This document shows, one piece after another, positions 1-8,066 of a stretch of 14,622 bases of DNA. Origin of the DNA: Anaerolineae bacterium (GTDB taxonomy: Bacteria; Chloroflexota; Anaerolineae; Anaerolineales; Villigracilaceae); the NCBI GenBank assembly GCA_017303735.1, contig JAFLCF010000114.1:1-14622 (forward strand). The letters are read 5' to 3'. Position 1 is the stretch's first letter, and each line of letters starts with the position of its first letter. The notes under the pieces are model-generated. The model was not told the DNA's origin. It ran no database searches and saw nothing but the letters and a program-made list of their open reading frames with translations. Position numbers and translations under genes: made by a program.

Positions 1-1
1 A

Positions 2-1627
2 CTCGTCTATGCCTTGCTTCTAACTGCATTGATCTTATCCGCTTGCAGTGGGGGCGGGGGAACGCAGCCAGCCGTTGTGCGCATTGGCTGGGCAGGCAGC
101 CCTGATACGTTGAACCCGGGGAATGCGATCCTCGCAACTTCGTATACGATCTTTGAACTGGTATACGACTCGATGTATGACCTCAATCTCGATGGGTCAT
201 TCAGCCTTTCTCTCGCTGAAAGCGCAAACGTTTCAGAAGACGGTACGGTCTGGACGTTCAAGATCCGCGAGGGCATTAAATGGCATGATGGACAACCCCT
301 AACCGCTGAAGATGTAGCCTGGACGTATAACTTATACAAAGATACGCCTGAGTATCCATACCTCAACGGGTATTACACAACGTATTTTGACTCCATCGCA
401 ACTACTGAAAACAATGAAGTCGTCCTCACACTCACAGAGGCGATCCCAAATATTGAAAGCCAGTTGGTTTTCCTCTATGTTCTTCCAAAACATATTTGGG
501 AAGGTGTGGATAAACTCGAATACGAAAATACAGAAATGATCGGCTCTGGTCCTTTCAAGATGGCGGAATACGTCCAGAATGAATTTGTACGTTTGGCAGC
601 CAACAAGGAATATGCAGGCACACCTCCGAAAGTGGATGAGGTCATATACCAGACCTTTGAAAATCAGGATGCGCTTGTGCAGGCGATCAAATCGGGGCAG
701 GTGGATATGATCACAGAAATGCCCAGCACCGCGGCACAATCTCTAAAAGAAGAAGAGAATATTGAGCTTGTCACTGGTGCGCCATTTTCACCTGGTGTAA
801 CGGATATTATTTTCAATCAGATGGATCCTGAAAACTGCCCGACCGATGAAGGCGGAATTTGTTCAGGGCACCCCGCATTGAGAGATCGAAACGTCCGCCT
901 GGCAATGTCTCATGCCACCAACAAACAGCAATTGATCGATGTGATTCTGCTTGGGCTTGGAACACCCGGTCTGACCTTGATTCCGGATGGTCTTGGAGCC
1001 TGGTATAACAGCTCGCTTGTTGATTACAACTTCGATGTCGATAAGGCAAATCAGATTCTGGACGACGCCGGGTATGCCGACACTGATGGAGATGGTGTTC
1101 GTGAAATGCCAGACGGCTCAAGCAGCTTGACCTTCCGCCTGAACTGGCCCAGCGACAGTATCGATGCGCCGCGCATGTCCGAACTACTGGCAGAGATGTG
1201 GGGCAAGATCGGTATCGCTCTCCAACCCGCCGCTGTAGACCCCGACGCGTTGACGGCACAATGCTGCCCTGCTTTCGATTTTGACATCATGATCTGGGGA
1301 TGGGTATCTGACCCTGACCCAAGTGCATTGCTTTATGTGTACACCACAGAGGCGATCCCTTATGGCTCAAGCGAGACCGGCTACTCAAATGAAAAATATG
1401 ACGAGCTTTATGCACAACAGCAAACCGAATTGAACTTGGAAGCTCGTCAGGATATCGTATGGGAGATGCAGAAAATCGTTCATGATGATGTCGTCTATAT
1501 CATCCCGTATTATTCGGCATCTGTGCAAGCCTACCGTACAGACCGCTTCACAGGTTGGATCACCGACCAGACAAAACTCGAACTTGGTGATGTAAGTTCT
1601 CTTCTCGTCATCGAACCGGTGAAATAA
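2..1627 (+). CDS. Solute-binding lipoprotein of a peptide/nickel-type ABC importer (family 5), 5' partial
   Basis: This is the extracytoplasmic receptor that captures peptides or related ligands for the permease/ATPase genes downstream. The frame is open from base 2. A TTG at 14 could be read as a start, but the preceding codons (LVYA) are hydrophobic and no basic n-region is visible, so the true start lies before the window. A lipobox (LSAC) puts the lipidated cysteine at bases 44-46, followed by a Gly-rich linker. Family 5 hallmarks are visible: TVWTFKIREGIKWHDGQPL, a GSGPFK stretch, RLAMSHATNKQQLID, and the C-terminal WGWVSDPDPS region. An EF-hand-like Asp-rich loop (DTDGDGVRE, about bases 1079-1105) is common in this family. 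Four extra cysteines (NCPTDEGGIC and QCC) could form disulfides. The family is clear but the ligand is not; peptide is likeliest from the neighbouring genes. Confidence 0.93.
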   Translation, partial: LVYALLLTALILSACSGGGGTQPAVVRIGWAGSPDTLNPGNAILATSYTIFELVYDSMYDLNLDGSFSLSLAESANVSEDGTVWTFKIREGIKWHDGQPLTAEDVAWTYNLYKDTPEYPYLNGYYTTYFDSIATTENNEVVLTLTEAIPNIESQLVFLYVLPKHIWEGVDKLEYENTEMIGSGPFKMAEYVQNEFVRLAANKEYAGTPPKVDEVIYQTFENQDALVQAIKSGQVDMITEMPSTAAQSLKEEENIELVTGAPFSPGVTDIIFNQMDPENCPTDEGGICSGHPALRDRNVRLAMSHATNKQQLIDVILLGLGTPGLTLIPDGLGAWYNSSLVDYNFDVDKANQILDDAGYADTDGDGVREMPDGSSSLTFRLNWPSDSIDAPRMSELLAEMWGKIGIALQPAAVDPDALTAQCCPAFDFDIMIWGWVSDPDPSALLYVYTTEAIPYGSSETGYSNEKYDELYAQQQTELNLEARQDIVWEMQKIVHDDVVYIIPYYSASVQAYRTDRFTGWITDQTKLELGDVSSLLVIEPVK

Positions 1628-1636
1628 GAAAAAACA

Positions 1637-1674
1637 ACCCTCCTGCGATCCACACACATGGATTGCAGGAGGGT
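1637..1674 (+). terminator. Stem-loop between binding-protein and permease genes
   Basis: A 15-base left arm (1637-1651) pairs with 1660-1674 across an 8-base loop, with a single G·U wobble. The stem is GC-rich. It starts 9 bases after the binding-protein stop and ends 32 bases before the permease start. No T-run follows it (the next bases are AATCCTTAAG), so it is a weak intrinsic terminator at best. It may instead attenuate read-through or protect the upstream mRNA 3' end, which would give more receptor than permease, as is usual for such operons. Upstream of the stem is an A-run, so the reverse direction would have a T-run, but no gene ends there. Confidence 0.65.
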
Positions 1675-1706
1675 AATCCTTAAGAATCTCAAAAAAGAGA
1701 AACCCC

Positions 1707-2735
1707 TTGGAACGAACCCGCGCTATTCTTCGGAAAACAGCCTGGTCTGTTTTCACTATTTTTTTTGTCATCCTCTTGAATTTTTTTCTGTTCCGCGTCT
1801 TGCCCGGTGACCCGGCACGCGCAGGGATTCGCGACCCGCGCCTAAAGAAGGAAGCGATCGAAGCACTGGAAGTGAAATTCGGGCTGGATAAGCCGGTGGT
1901 TAACTGTTTCGAGACCTTGAATCCCATCAAGACAGGCAGTTGCACCGTCGACCCGATGGAAACTCAATTCTTTATTTATGTCCGCAATCTACTGCAAGGT
2001 GAATTGGGCATCAGCTACCACACCAATCGTCCTGTGGGGGAAGTGCTTGCCCAACGCCTCTGGAATACAGTATTGCTGATCGGTGCCGGGCAAATTCTTT
2101 CAATTATTTTCGGGGTGGCATTCGGTGTCTTTGCCGCATGGAAGGCGCGGACCGCTATTGATTACAGCGCGCTGGCTGTTAGTCTTATGGCTTGGAGTTT
2201 GCCAACCTTTTGGCTGGCGATCATTCTATTGTTTTGGGGAAGCGCCGTGGGTCTGCCTGTGGCGGGTAAAGCCACGCCGGGTATGAGTTCCATGCCGATG
2301 ATGCAGCAATGGCTGGACATTGCAAAGCACATGCTCCTGCCAACTATCACGTACACCATTATTTACATGGGAGAATACACGCTCATTATGCGCTCCAGCC
2401 TGATCGATGTTCTTTCAGAAGATTACATTCTGACGGCAAAAGCAAAAGGCTTGAATGCTTTACAGATCTTGCGCGACCATGCCTTGAAGAACGCCATGCT
2501 GCCCTTGGTGACGGTCATTGCCATTAACCTGGGTTTCACTGTGGCGGGAGCCATTCAGATCGAAACCGTATTTTCGTGGCCCGGGTTGGGCAGTGCGGTG
2601 ACAGAGGCAGTCGTTCGCAGGGATTTCCCCGTCTTGCAGGGTGCGTTTCTTCTGATCGCCATTGCGGTCATTCTGGCAAATTTATTGGCAGACCTGACCT
2701 ATACCATTCTTGACCCCAGAGTAAAGGTGGAATAA
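1707..2735 (+). CDS. DppB/OppB-like ABC importer permease
   Basis: This is an inner-membrane permease subunit of the peptide importer, predicted to pair with the DppC-like half of the next gene. It has 342 residues. The first hydrophobic segment is at about 12-32, further membrane segments span about 118-146, 155-180, 212-232, 265-290 and 310-335, and the segment after TM1 carries the family motif VLPGDPAR. The cytoplasmic EAA loop that contacts the ATPases is at about 238-266 (EDYILTAKAKGL, then NAMLPLVT). The start is TTG: no ATG or GTG precedes it in frame after the stop at 1674, and an AAGAGA ribosome site lies 6 bases upstream. The only two cysteines, 67 and 79, sit in a loop predicted to lie outside the membrane, within a short insertion relative to the usual DppB. 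The next gene begins 3 bases after the stop. Confidence 0.93.
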   Translation: MERTRAILRKTAWSVFTIFFVILLNFFLFRVLPGDPARAGIRDPRLKKEAIEALEVKFGLDKPVVNCFETLNPIKTGSCTVDPMETQFFIYVRNLLQGELGISYHTNRPVGEVLAQRLWNTVLLIGAGQILSIIFGVAFGVFAAWKARTAIDYSALAVSLMAWSLPTFWLAIILLFWGSAVGLPVAGKATPGMSSMPMMQQWLDIAKHMLLPTITYTIIYMGEYTLIMRSSLIDVLSEDYILTAKAKGLNALQILRDHALKNAMLPLVTVIAINLGFTVAGAIQIETVFSWPGLGSAVTEAVVRRDFPVLQGAFLLIAIAVILANLLADLTYTILDPRVKVE

Positions 2736-2738
2736 TCC

Positions 2739-4661
2739 ATGCAGACTGCATTGCAGAAAAATGCACCCGAATCTCAATCCTCGTCGTGGGTCACCGCGTT
2801 TTGGAAAAACTTCCGCAAAAATATTGCCGGGGTGATTGGCTTGTGGATGCTTTTGCTCGTGATCTTTGTGTCCATTTTCGCACCATTCATCACTCCTTAT
2901 GAGCAATCTTCATCGACATCAGTGGGAATTGAGGATATTTACCAACCGCCCTCTGCTGAGCATTGGTTCGGGACTGATGATGCCGGGCAGGACGTGTTCA
3001 CGAATTTCATCTTTGGCGCACGCATATCCCTGCTGGTCGGCTTCTTTGCCGCATTCATTTCCATTTTCATTGGCGGAATCTTCGGCTTGGTGGCGGGCTT
3101 TTTTGGCGGCAGGTGGGAAAATTTCCTGATGCGCTTTACCGACATCATGCTGGTCATACCCGAACTGCCTTTGTTGGTGGTGATCGTGGCATTGACGCGT
3201 CCTTCGCTGATGAACATTATTTTTGTCATTGGCATCCTCGGTTGGACGACCACTTCGCGGGTTGTGCGCTCACAAACCCTGGCGGTGAAATCGCGCAAAT
3301 TTGTATTGCGCGCACGCGCCATTGGGGCAGATAGGCTTCATATTCTCTTTCGTCATATCATGCCGTTGGTAATGCCCATCCTTGTGGTTCAGGCTGTGCT
3401 TGCCATCTCACTGGCGATATTGAATGAAAGCACGCTATCGTTTATTGGTCTTGGTGATCCTTCCGCGCTTTCGTGGGGACAAATGCTGAATTTTGCCTTC
3501 GGGCGCGGAGCGATGTCGGCGGGAGCGTGGTGGGCGTTGGTCGTGCCGGGCTTTGGGATCGTGTGGGTAGTGCTCGCATTGACCCTGCTCGGGCAGGGAT
3601 TGGAGCAGGTCTTAAACCCACGCTTGGACACCCATCATTTAATGCCGGGCAAGCCTGTCGTCCAGAAAGAGGCGGGGCAGGTCATCCAAAAAGATGCTTT
3701 GTTGGAAGTTCAGAATTTATCCATCCATTACATCAATAATGGGAAAGCCCCAGCGCGAGCCGTGGAAAATATCAGCTTCACTCTAAAAGAGGGTGAGCTG
3801 ATCGGTCTGGTAGGCGAAAGCGGATGCGGCAAGACTACGTTGATGTTGTCTTTGCTGAAGCTGCTGCCAGCGGCTGGGCAGATCGTGAATGGGAAGGTGT
3901 TTTATCTGGGAAAAGACCTGACCGCCATGAGCGAAGCGGAGATCAATGAAGTGCGTTGGAGTCGTATCTCCATCATCTTTCAAGGAGCGATGAACGCGCT
4001 CAACCCCGTGCGAACGGTGGGAGATCAGATCGCAGAAGCCATTTTGAAACATGACCCGGGGTATCCTCGTGAAAAACTCGCTCCGCGTGTAACGGAACTG
4101 CTGGATTTGGTGGGCATTTCTGCCGATCAGAAAGAACATTTTCCACATCAATATTCAGGTGGGATGCGCCAGCGTGCCATGATCGCCATGGCATTGGCGT
4201 GTAATCCGCAGGTGGTGATCGCTGATGAACCGACTACGGCGTTGGATGTCATGATCCAGGCGCAAATTTTGGAACTGCTCGATTCATTGAGGAAGAAGCT
4301 TGGGCTGGCAGTGATCTTCGTTACGCACGACCTCGGCGTGGTTGCCGAGTTATGTGACCGTGTGCTTGTGATGTACGGCGGTGTGACAGCCGAGTACGCC
4401 GATGTGGATGTGATCTACAACACCCCCAAACACCCGTATACACAGGAACTGCTTAAAGCCTTCCCTGACCTGACAAAACCCAAAAAGAAACTTACTTCAA
4501 TACCTGGCTACCCGCCGCCGCTGGATAACCTGCCAGTTGGTTGCCGTTTTTCACCGCGCTGCCCGGCTGCTTTCGCTCGTTGCCATACAGAGGAGCCTGC
4601 GCTTCATGTGTTGGGTGATGGGCATATTGCCAGTTGCCATCTGGTGGAGGCTGCCAAATAA
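2739..4661 (+). CDS. Fused DppC-like permease and DppD-like ATPase of a peptide importer
   Basis: This single 640-residue protein joins two subunits that are usually separate. Residues 1-295 are a DppC-type permease: N-terminal cytoplasmic helix, TM1 at about 29-50, the motif HWFGTDDAGQDVF, further TM segments, and an EAA loop at about 190-213 (LRARAIGADRL). A linker of about 25 residues follows (296-320). Residues 320-640 are an ATPase with Walker A GESGCGKT (359-366), Q-loop Q415, signature YSGGMRQR (472-479), Walker B VVIADE (492-497), H-loop H530 and the C-terminal oligopeptide-transporter extension. That extension has cysteines 602, 608, 615 and 633, a pattern reported to hold an Fe-S cluster in some Opp ATPases. 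The ATG is preceded by AAAGGTGG with an 8-base spacer. No stop or internal start marks a former gene boundary. The fusion fixes one permease to one ATPase; the DppF-like ATPase downstream would supply the other site. Confidence 0.92.
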   Translation: MQTALQKNAPESQSSSWVTAFWKNFRKNIAGVIGLWMLLLVIFVSIFAPFITPYEQSSSTSVGIEDIYQPPSAEHWFGTDDAGQDVFTNFIFGARISLLVGFFAAFISIFIGGIFGLVAGFFGGRWENFLMRFTDIMLVIPELPLLVVIVALTRPSLMNIIFVIGILGWTTTSRVVRSQTLAVKSRKFVLRARAIGADRLHILFRHIMPLVMPILVVQAVLAISLAILNESTLSFIGLGDPSALSWGQMLNFAFGRGAMSAGAWWALVVPGFGIVWVVLALTLLGQGLEQVLNPRLDTHHLMPGKPVVQKEAGQVIQKDALLEVQNLSIHYINNGKAPARAVENISFTLKEGELIGLVGESGCGKTTLMLSLLKLLPAAGQIVNGKVFYLGKDLTAMSEAEINEVRWSRISIIFQGAMNALNPVRTVGDQIAEAILKHDPGYPREKLAPRVTELLDLVGISADQKEHFPHQYSGGMRQRAMIAMALACNPQVVIADEPTTALDVMIQAQILELLDSLRKKLGLAVIFVTHDLGVVAELCDRVLVMYGGVTAEYADVDVIYNTPKHPYTQELLKAFPDLTKPKKKLTSIPGYPPPLDNLPVGCRFSPRCPAAFARCHTEEPALHVLGDGHIASCHLVEAAK

Positions 4662-5662
4662 TGATGAAAAACCAAAGTGGAAATTTTCTTGAAATTCGTG
4701 GGCTAAAAAAGTATTTCGAAGCCGGTCGCCCGTCTCTTTTTTCTCGCGAACAACGGCTTGTGCATGCGGTGGATGGTGTCAACCTAAGCCTGCGCCGCAG
4801 CGAAGTGATCGCGCTCGTGGGCGAAAGCGGCTGCGGAAAATCAACTCTCGGCTTGTTGTTGATGGGGTTGGAAGACCCCACCGATGGCAAGGTGATCTTT
4901 GAAGATAAGGATATTACCCACCTCAACGACGGGCAACGCAAAGACCTGCGCCGAAAGATCCAAATGGTCTTTCAAGACCCGTATGAGTCGCTCAACCCCA
5001 CCCAAACCATCGCGGAGATCATCAACGAACCCTTGCTTGTGCATGGCATCGGAGGAACGCAATCAGAACGTGACGAACGCGTGAAGAAAGCCATGGAAGA
5101 TGCAGGGTTAAAGCCGGCAGAGGTCTACCTCAACCGCTACCCGCATGAGCTTTCAGGCGGGCAGCGCCAACGTGTGGTGATCGCCGCCGCCCTGGTACTT
5201 GAACCCGAGATCATCATTGCCGATGAACCCGTCTCGATGCTTGATGTGTCCATTCGTGCTGAAGTGATCAACCTGCTGGCAGAGCTGCGCATCACACGCC
5301 AGATCGCCGTCATCTTCATCACACACGACCTTGGCTCGGTGGGTTTCTTTGCCGACCGGGTTGCGGTCATGTACCTCGGGCGTATCGTTGAGATCGGCAC
5401 CATGCTCGAAGTGCTTGAGAAACCGCAGCACCCGTATACCAAGGCGCTTATCTCGGTCATCCCTGTGCCCAACCCGCGTCTGCGGCATGAGCGTATTATT
5501 TTGCAGGGCGAAACACCGAACCCGATCAACATCCCATCCGGCTGTCGATTTCATCCGCGCTGCCCAGTGGCGTTCGATGCCTGCAAATTGAGCGACCCGC
5601 CCATCGAGACTCTTTCAAAAACACATCAAGCAGCCTGCCTATTAATCACAGGGAACAAGTAA
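4661..5662 (+). CDS. DppF/OppF-like ATPase of a peptide importer
   Basis: This is the second ATPase of the importer, on the cytoplasmic face, and completes the ATP-binding dimer with the fused ATPase before it. From the ATG at 4661 it has 333 residues. Walker A is GESGCGKST (54-62), the Q-loop is Q105, the signature is LSGGQRQR (164-171), Walker B is IIIADE (185-190) and the H-loop is H222, so it should be catalytically competent. The C-terminal extension has cysteines 295, 301, 308 and 326. I prefer the ATG at 4661 to an upstream in-frame codon at 4634: it overlaps the previous stop by one base (TAATG), follows GGTGGAGG by 10 bases, and removes a non-homologous nine-residue tail. The overlap points to translational coupling. 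The assignment to this family is firm; the substrate is not shown. Confidence 0.94.
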   Translation: MMKNQSGNFLEIRGLKKYFEAGRPSLFSREQRLVHAVDGVNLSLRRSEVIALVGESGCGKSTLGLLLMGLEDPTDGKVIFEDKDITHLNDGQRKDLRRKIQMVFQDPYESLNPTQTIAEIINEPLLVHGIGGTQSERDERVKKAMEDAGLKPAEVYLNRYPHELSGGQRQRVVIAAALVLEPEIIIADEPVSMLDVSIRAEVINLLAELRITRQIAVIFITHDLGSVGFFADRVAVMYLGRIVEIGTMLEVLEKPQHPYTKALISVIPVPNPRLRHERIILQGETPNPINIPSGCRFHPRCPVAFDACKLSDPPIETLSKTHQAACLLITGNK

Positions 5663-5672
5663 AATAAGGGTA

Positions 5673-6461
5673 ATGGAAATTACCAGCCTGCAAAACCCGC
5701 GCGTTAAACACCTGGTAAAGCTTCGTGAAGATAAGAAACAACGTCAACGCGATGGCTTGATTCTGGTGGAGGGCTTTGATGAGTTGACTCTTGCCCTGGC
5801 ATGTGGATTTATACCCAGCACGCTTCTCACCGCGCCCGAACTTGCCACCCAAACCCTGACCTTTCCCCACGCTGAAAGCCACAGCGTTGAATCCCTGAGC
5901 GTCTCTCGCGCCGTCTTTGAAAAAATATCCTACCGCGATAACCCAGATGGTCTGCTGGGGATCTTCCCCATGCCAACCCGCACACTCGCCGACTTGACTC
6001 TTTCCGATGCGCCCTTGGTGATCGTGGCTGAGTCTGTTGAGAAGCCGGGAAATCTCGGTGCGATCTTGCGCACAGCTGATGCTGCGCATGTAGATGCTGT
6101 TCTCGTTTGCGACCCGCGCGTGGATGTGTGGAATCCCAACGTCATTCGCGCCAGCCGCGGAGCGGTCTTTGCGGTACCCGTCGTCGAGGTGAAATCGGCT
6201 GAAGCGCTGAGCTGGCTCAGGTCCCGAAAGATGCGTGTGCTTGCGGCGACGCCGTCTGCTGAGGCGTTGTACACGTCTGTTGAGATGCAAGGTCCGCTTG
6301 CGATTGCCGTCGGCACAGAAGATGAAGGGCTGACCGATTTTTGGATGCAACATGCCGACTTGCGCGTAAAGATCCCCATGGCAGGGAAGGTCAACTCGTT
6401 GAATGTATCGATCGCCACGGCATTGATGACCTATGAAGCGTTGAGGCAAAGAGACTCATGA
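5673..6461 (+). CDS. SpoU/TrmH-family RNA 2'-O-ribose methyltransferase
   Basis: This enzyme is predicted to transfer a methyl group from SAM to a ribose 2'-OH in rRNA or tRNA, using the knotted SPOUT fold. It has 262 residues. The N-terminal substrate-binding region (about 1-95) starts with SLQNPRVKHLVKLR and EGFDEL, typical of 23S rRNA/TrmH-type enzymes. The three catalytic motifs are present: motif 1 EKPGNLGAILRTADA (123-137) with Asn127 and Arg133, motif 2 AVGTEDEGL (212-220) with Glu218, and motif 3 from IPMAGKVNSLNVS (about 234-246). Which nucleotide it modifies cannot be read from sequence. It starts 10 bases after the DppF-like gene. AAGGG lies only 2 bases before the ATG, too close for a normal ribosome site, while a TAAAAT box lies 7 bases upstream. 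The 3' end overlaps the GGDEF gene by 4 bases. Confidence 0.92.
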   Translation: MEITSLQNPRVKHLVKLREDKKQRQRDGLILVEGFDELTLALACGFIPSTLLTAPELATQTLTFPHAESHSVESLSVSRAVFEKISYRDNPDGLLGIFPMPTRTLADLTLSDAPLVIVAESVEKPGNLGAILRTADAAHVDAVLVCDPRVDVWNPNVIRASRGAVFAVPVVEVKSAEALSWLRSRKMRVLAATPSAEALYTSVEMQGPLAIAVGTEDEGLTDFWMQHADLRVKIPMAGKVNSLNVSIATALMTYEALRQRDS

Positions 6462-8026
6462 GTCAGAAAATGGGCGCTCGCAGCAGTATTGGGGTTTTCG
6501 CCAACCTGGGGAAAGACCTGGCTGCCACTACCTCTGCTGAGGAGGCTGCCCAAATCATTGTGGATGCCGCGCATAGCTTGATCGGTTGGGATGCTTGCTA
6601 TCTCATCTTATATGACCCTCAAAAGGGAGGCAGTCCGCGCCCGCTATTGTCCATTGATACTGCAAAGGGCATGCGCATTACTCAGCGAGATGCCTTTCCC
6701 CAAAAACCAAGCCCGAACATGTTGAAAGCCATTGCCGAGGGCGGGTTCATATCACTCTACGCCGGTTTTTTTGAAATGGATGCCTCACAAACCTTCGGCG
6801 ACCGCACCCAGCGCACTCTCTCGCAGATGTTCGTGCCTGTGGTAAGCGGGTTGCGTACGATCGGGGTTTTGTCCATTCAAAGTTATGCACGCAGTGCCTA
6901 TCAAAACCCGCAATTGGATATGCTAAAAACTCTGGCGGGTCATTGTGCTGGAGCCCTGGAGCGCATTTGGGCACAGGAAGCGCTTGGTGATTTTGTAGAA
7001 CGCTTAAAGGTGCTGCACGCGGCAGTGAGTGCCATCAATGCCAGCTTTGAATTGGAACGCATTTGCCAGGTGGTGTATGAGACCGTTTCGCAGGTGATGC
7101 CGTGCAACGACTTCGTGATCGACGGTTATGACCCAAAGAGCAATGAGATCGTCCCCATTTATGCCATCGAAGAACCCGGCAGGCGCGTGATCACCAACCG
7201 TTATGTGGCAGACCATGGCATGGCGGGCGAGATCGTGCGTACCAAAACATCGCTCCTTTTTAATAACCTGGAACAAATCGAAAATAGCGGCATTCAGTTC
7301 GAGTTATACGGCTCATTCGAAGAAGAGCAGACCAAGTCTATTCTGGCGGTGCCGATGATCTTGCATGGAGAGATTTATGGCATGGTTTCGGCACAGTCTT
7401 ATCAAGAAAGTGCCTACACCGATGAAGATATTTACCTGTTGGAGGTTTTGGCTTCGCATGCCTCGATCGCTATTGAGAATGCGCGCCTGTTCGACTCGAT
7501 CCAAAAGCTGGCAAATACCGACCCGTTGACGGGTATTCTCAACCGACGCCGTTTCTTCGAGCTCGCGGAGCTGGAATTTACGCGTGCCAAACTGACCCGT
7601 CAACAGCTTTCCGTCATCATGCTGGATGTGGACGATTTCAAGCACTTCAATGACCTGCACGGACACCAGGCAGGAGACAAGGTGTTGGAATTGGTTGCCG
7701 TATCCTGCGCCTCATCCCTGCGATCCGACGATATTTTCGGCAGGCTGGGTGGTGAGGAGTTTGCAGTGGTCTTACCCAACACCAGCCTCTCGGATGCGCA
7801 CGATGTGGCAACTCGTCTGCGGTTGGCGATTCGGGGGATTAACCTTTCGGATATGACCGCAACGCCGGTTACCGTCAGTGTGGGCGTCTCGGAATACGAT
7901 GCAACCTGCAAGACCTTCGATATCATGATCGAACGGGCAGATAAAGCCATGTATGCCGCGAAAAACGCTGGCAGGAATCAAGTCCATGTATGGGTGCCGG
8001 AAGGAAAAGGGAATGGTAAAAAGTGA
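6458..8026 (+). CDS. GAF-GAF-GGDEF diguanylate cyclase
   Basis: This protein is predicted to make cyclic-di-GMP from two GTP in response to a ligand or redox signal bound by its GAF domains. It has 522 residues and no membrane segment or signal peptide, so it should be cytosolic. GAF1 spans about 18-170 and GAF2 about 185-345. A short helix leads into the GGDEF domain (350-515), which opens with TDPLTGILNRRRF. The active site is GGEEF (431-435) with metal-binding LDVDDFK near 389-395, so it should be active. The inhibitory I-site RxxD is present at 422-425 (RSDD), five residues before GGEEF, predicting product inhibition. The start overlaps the methyltransferase stop (ATGA), which suggests coupling. 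The C-terminal tail EGKGNGKK and the stop codon lie in a heptamer repeat tract, so the ancestral C-terminus may differ. The signal sensed by the GAF domains is unknown. Confidence 0.94.
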   Translation: MSQKMGARSSIGVFANLGKDLAATTSAEEAAQIIVDAAHSLIGWDACYLILYDPQKGGSPRPLLSIDTAKGMRITQRDAFPQKPSPNMLKAIAEGGFISLYAGFFEMDASQTFGDRTQRTLSQMFVPVVSGLRTIGVLSIQSYARSAYQNPQLDMLKTLAGHCAGALERIWAQEALGDFVERLKVLHAAVSAINASFELERICQVVYETVSQVMPCNDFVIDGYDPKSNEIVPIYAIEEPGRRVITNRYVADHGMAGEIVRTKTSLLFNNLEQIENSGIQFELYGSFEEEQTKSILAVPMILHGEIYGMVSAQSYQESAYTDEDIYLLEVLASHASIAIENARLFDSIQKLANTDPLTGILNRRRFFELAELEFTRAKLTRQQLSVIMLDVDDFKHFNDLHGHQAGDKVLELVAVSCASSLRSDDIFGRLGGEEFAVVLPNTSLSDAHDVATRLRLAIRGINLSDMTATPVTVSVGVSEYDATCKTFDIMIERADKAMYAAKNAGRNQVHVWVPEGKGNGKK

Positions 8027-8060
8027 GTAGTAGTGAATAGGGAATTGGGAATGGGGTGGC
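8009..8060 (+). repeat. Degenerate G/A-rich heptamer array, 5' side of the STAND gene
   Basis: Seven-base units read in order GGGAATG, GTAAAAA, GTGAGTA, then a 3-base slip, then GTGAATA, GGGAATT, GGGAATG, GGGTGGC. The consensus is about GKRAATR. The GGDEF gene's TGA stop (8024-8026) lies within one unit. The array ends just before the promoter of the STAND gene. A related array in the opposite orientation is at 10721-10762. It resembles the heptanucleotide STRR repeats described in cyanobacteria; any homology is unproven. Confidence 0.7.
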
Positions 8061-8066
8061 GAAATG

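Noticed and set aside
14..16. TTG as the start of the binding-protein gene
   Set aside because: The open frame continues to the window edge and the signal peptide would lack its basic n-region, so the start is probably outside the window.
1385..1945. Minus-strand open frame of 186 codons across the binding-protein/permease junction
   Set aside because: It overlaps two well-supported genes and the intergenic hairpin, and the translation resembles no family.
4634..4660. Upstream start for the DppF-like ATPase
   Set aside because: It would add a nine-residue tail overlapping the previous gene. The ATG at 4661 has a better-placed ribosome site and the usual TAATG overlap.
5646..6449. Long open frame (267 codons) antisense to the RNA methyltransferase gene
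   Set aside because: The other strand has all three catalytic motifs of a known family. The antisense translation is basic, low in recognisable motifs, and arises from codon bias.
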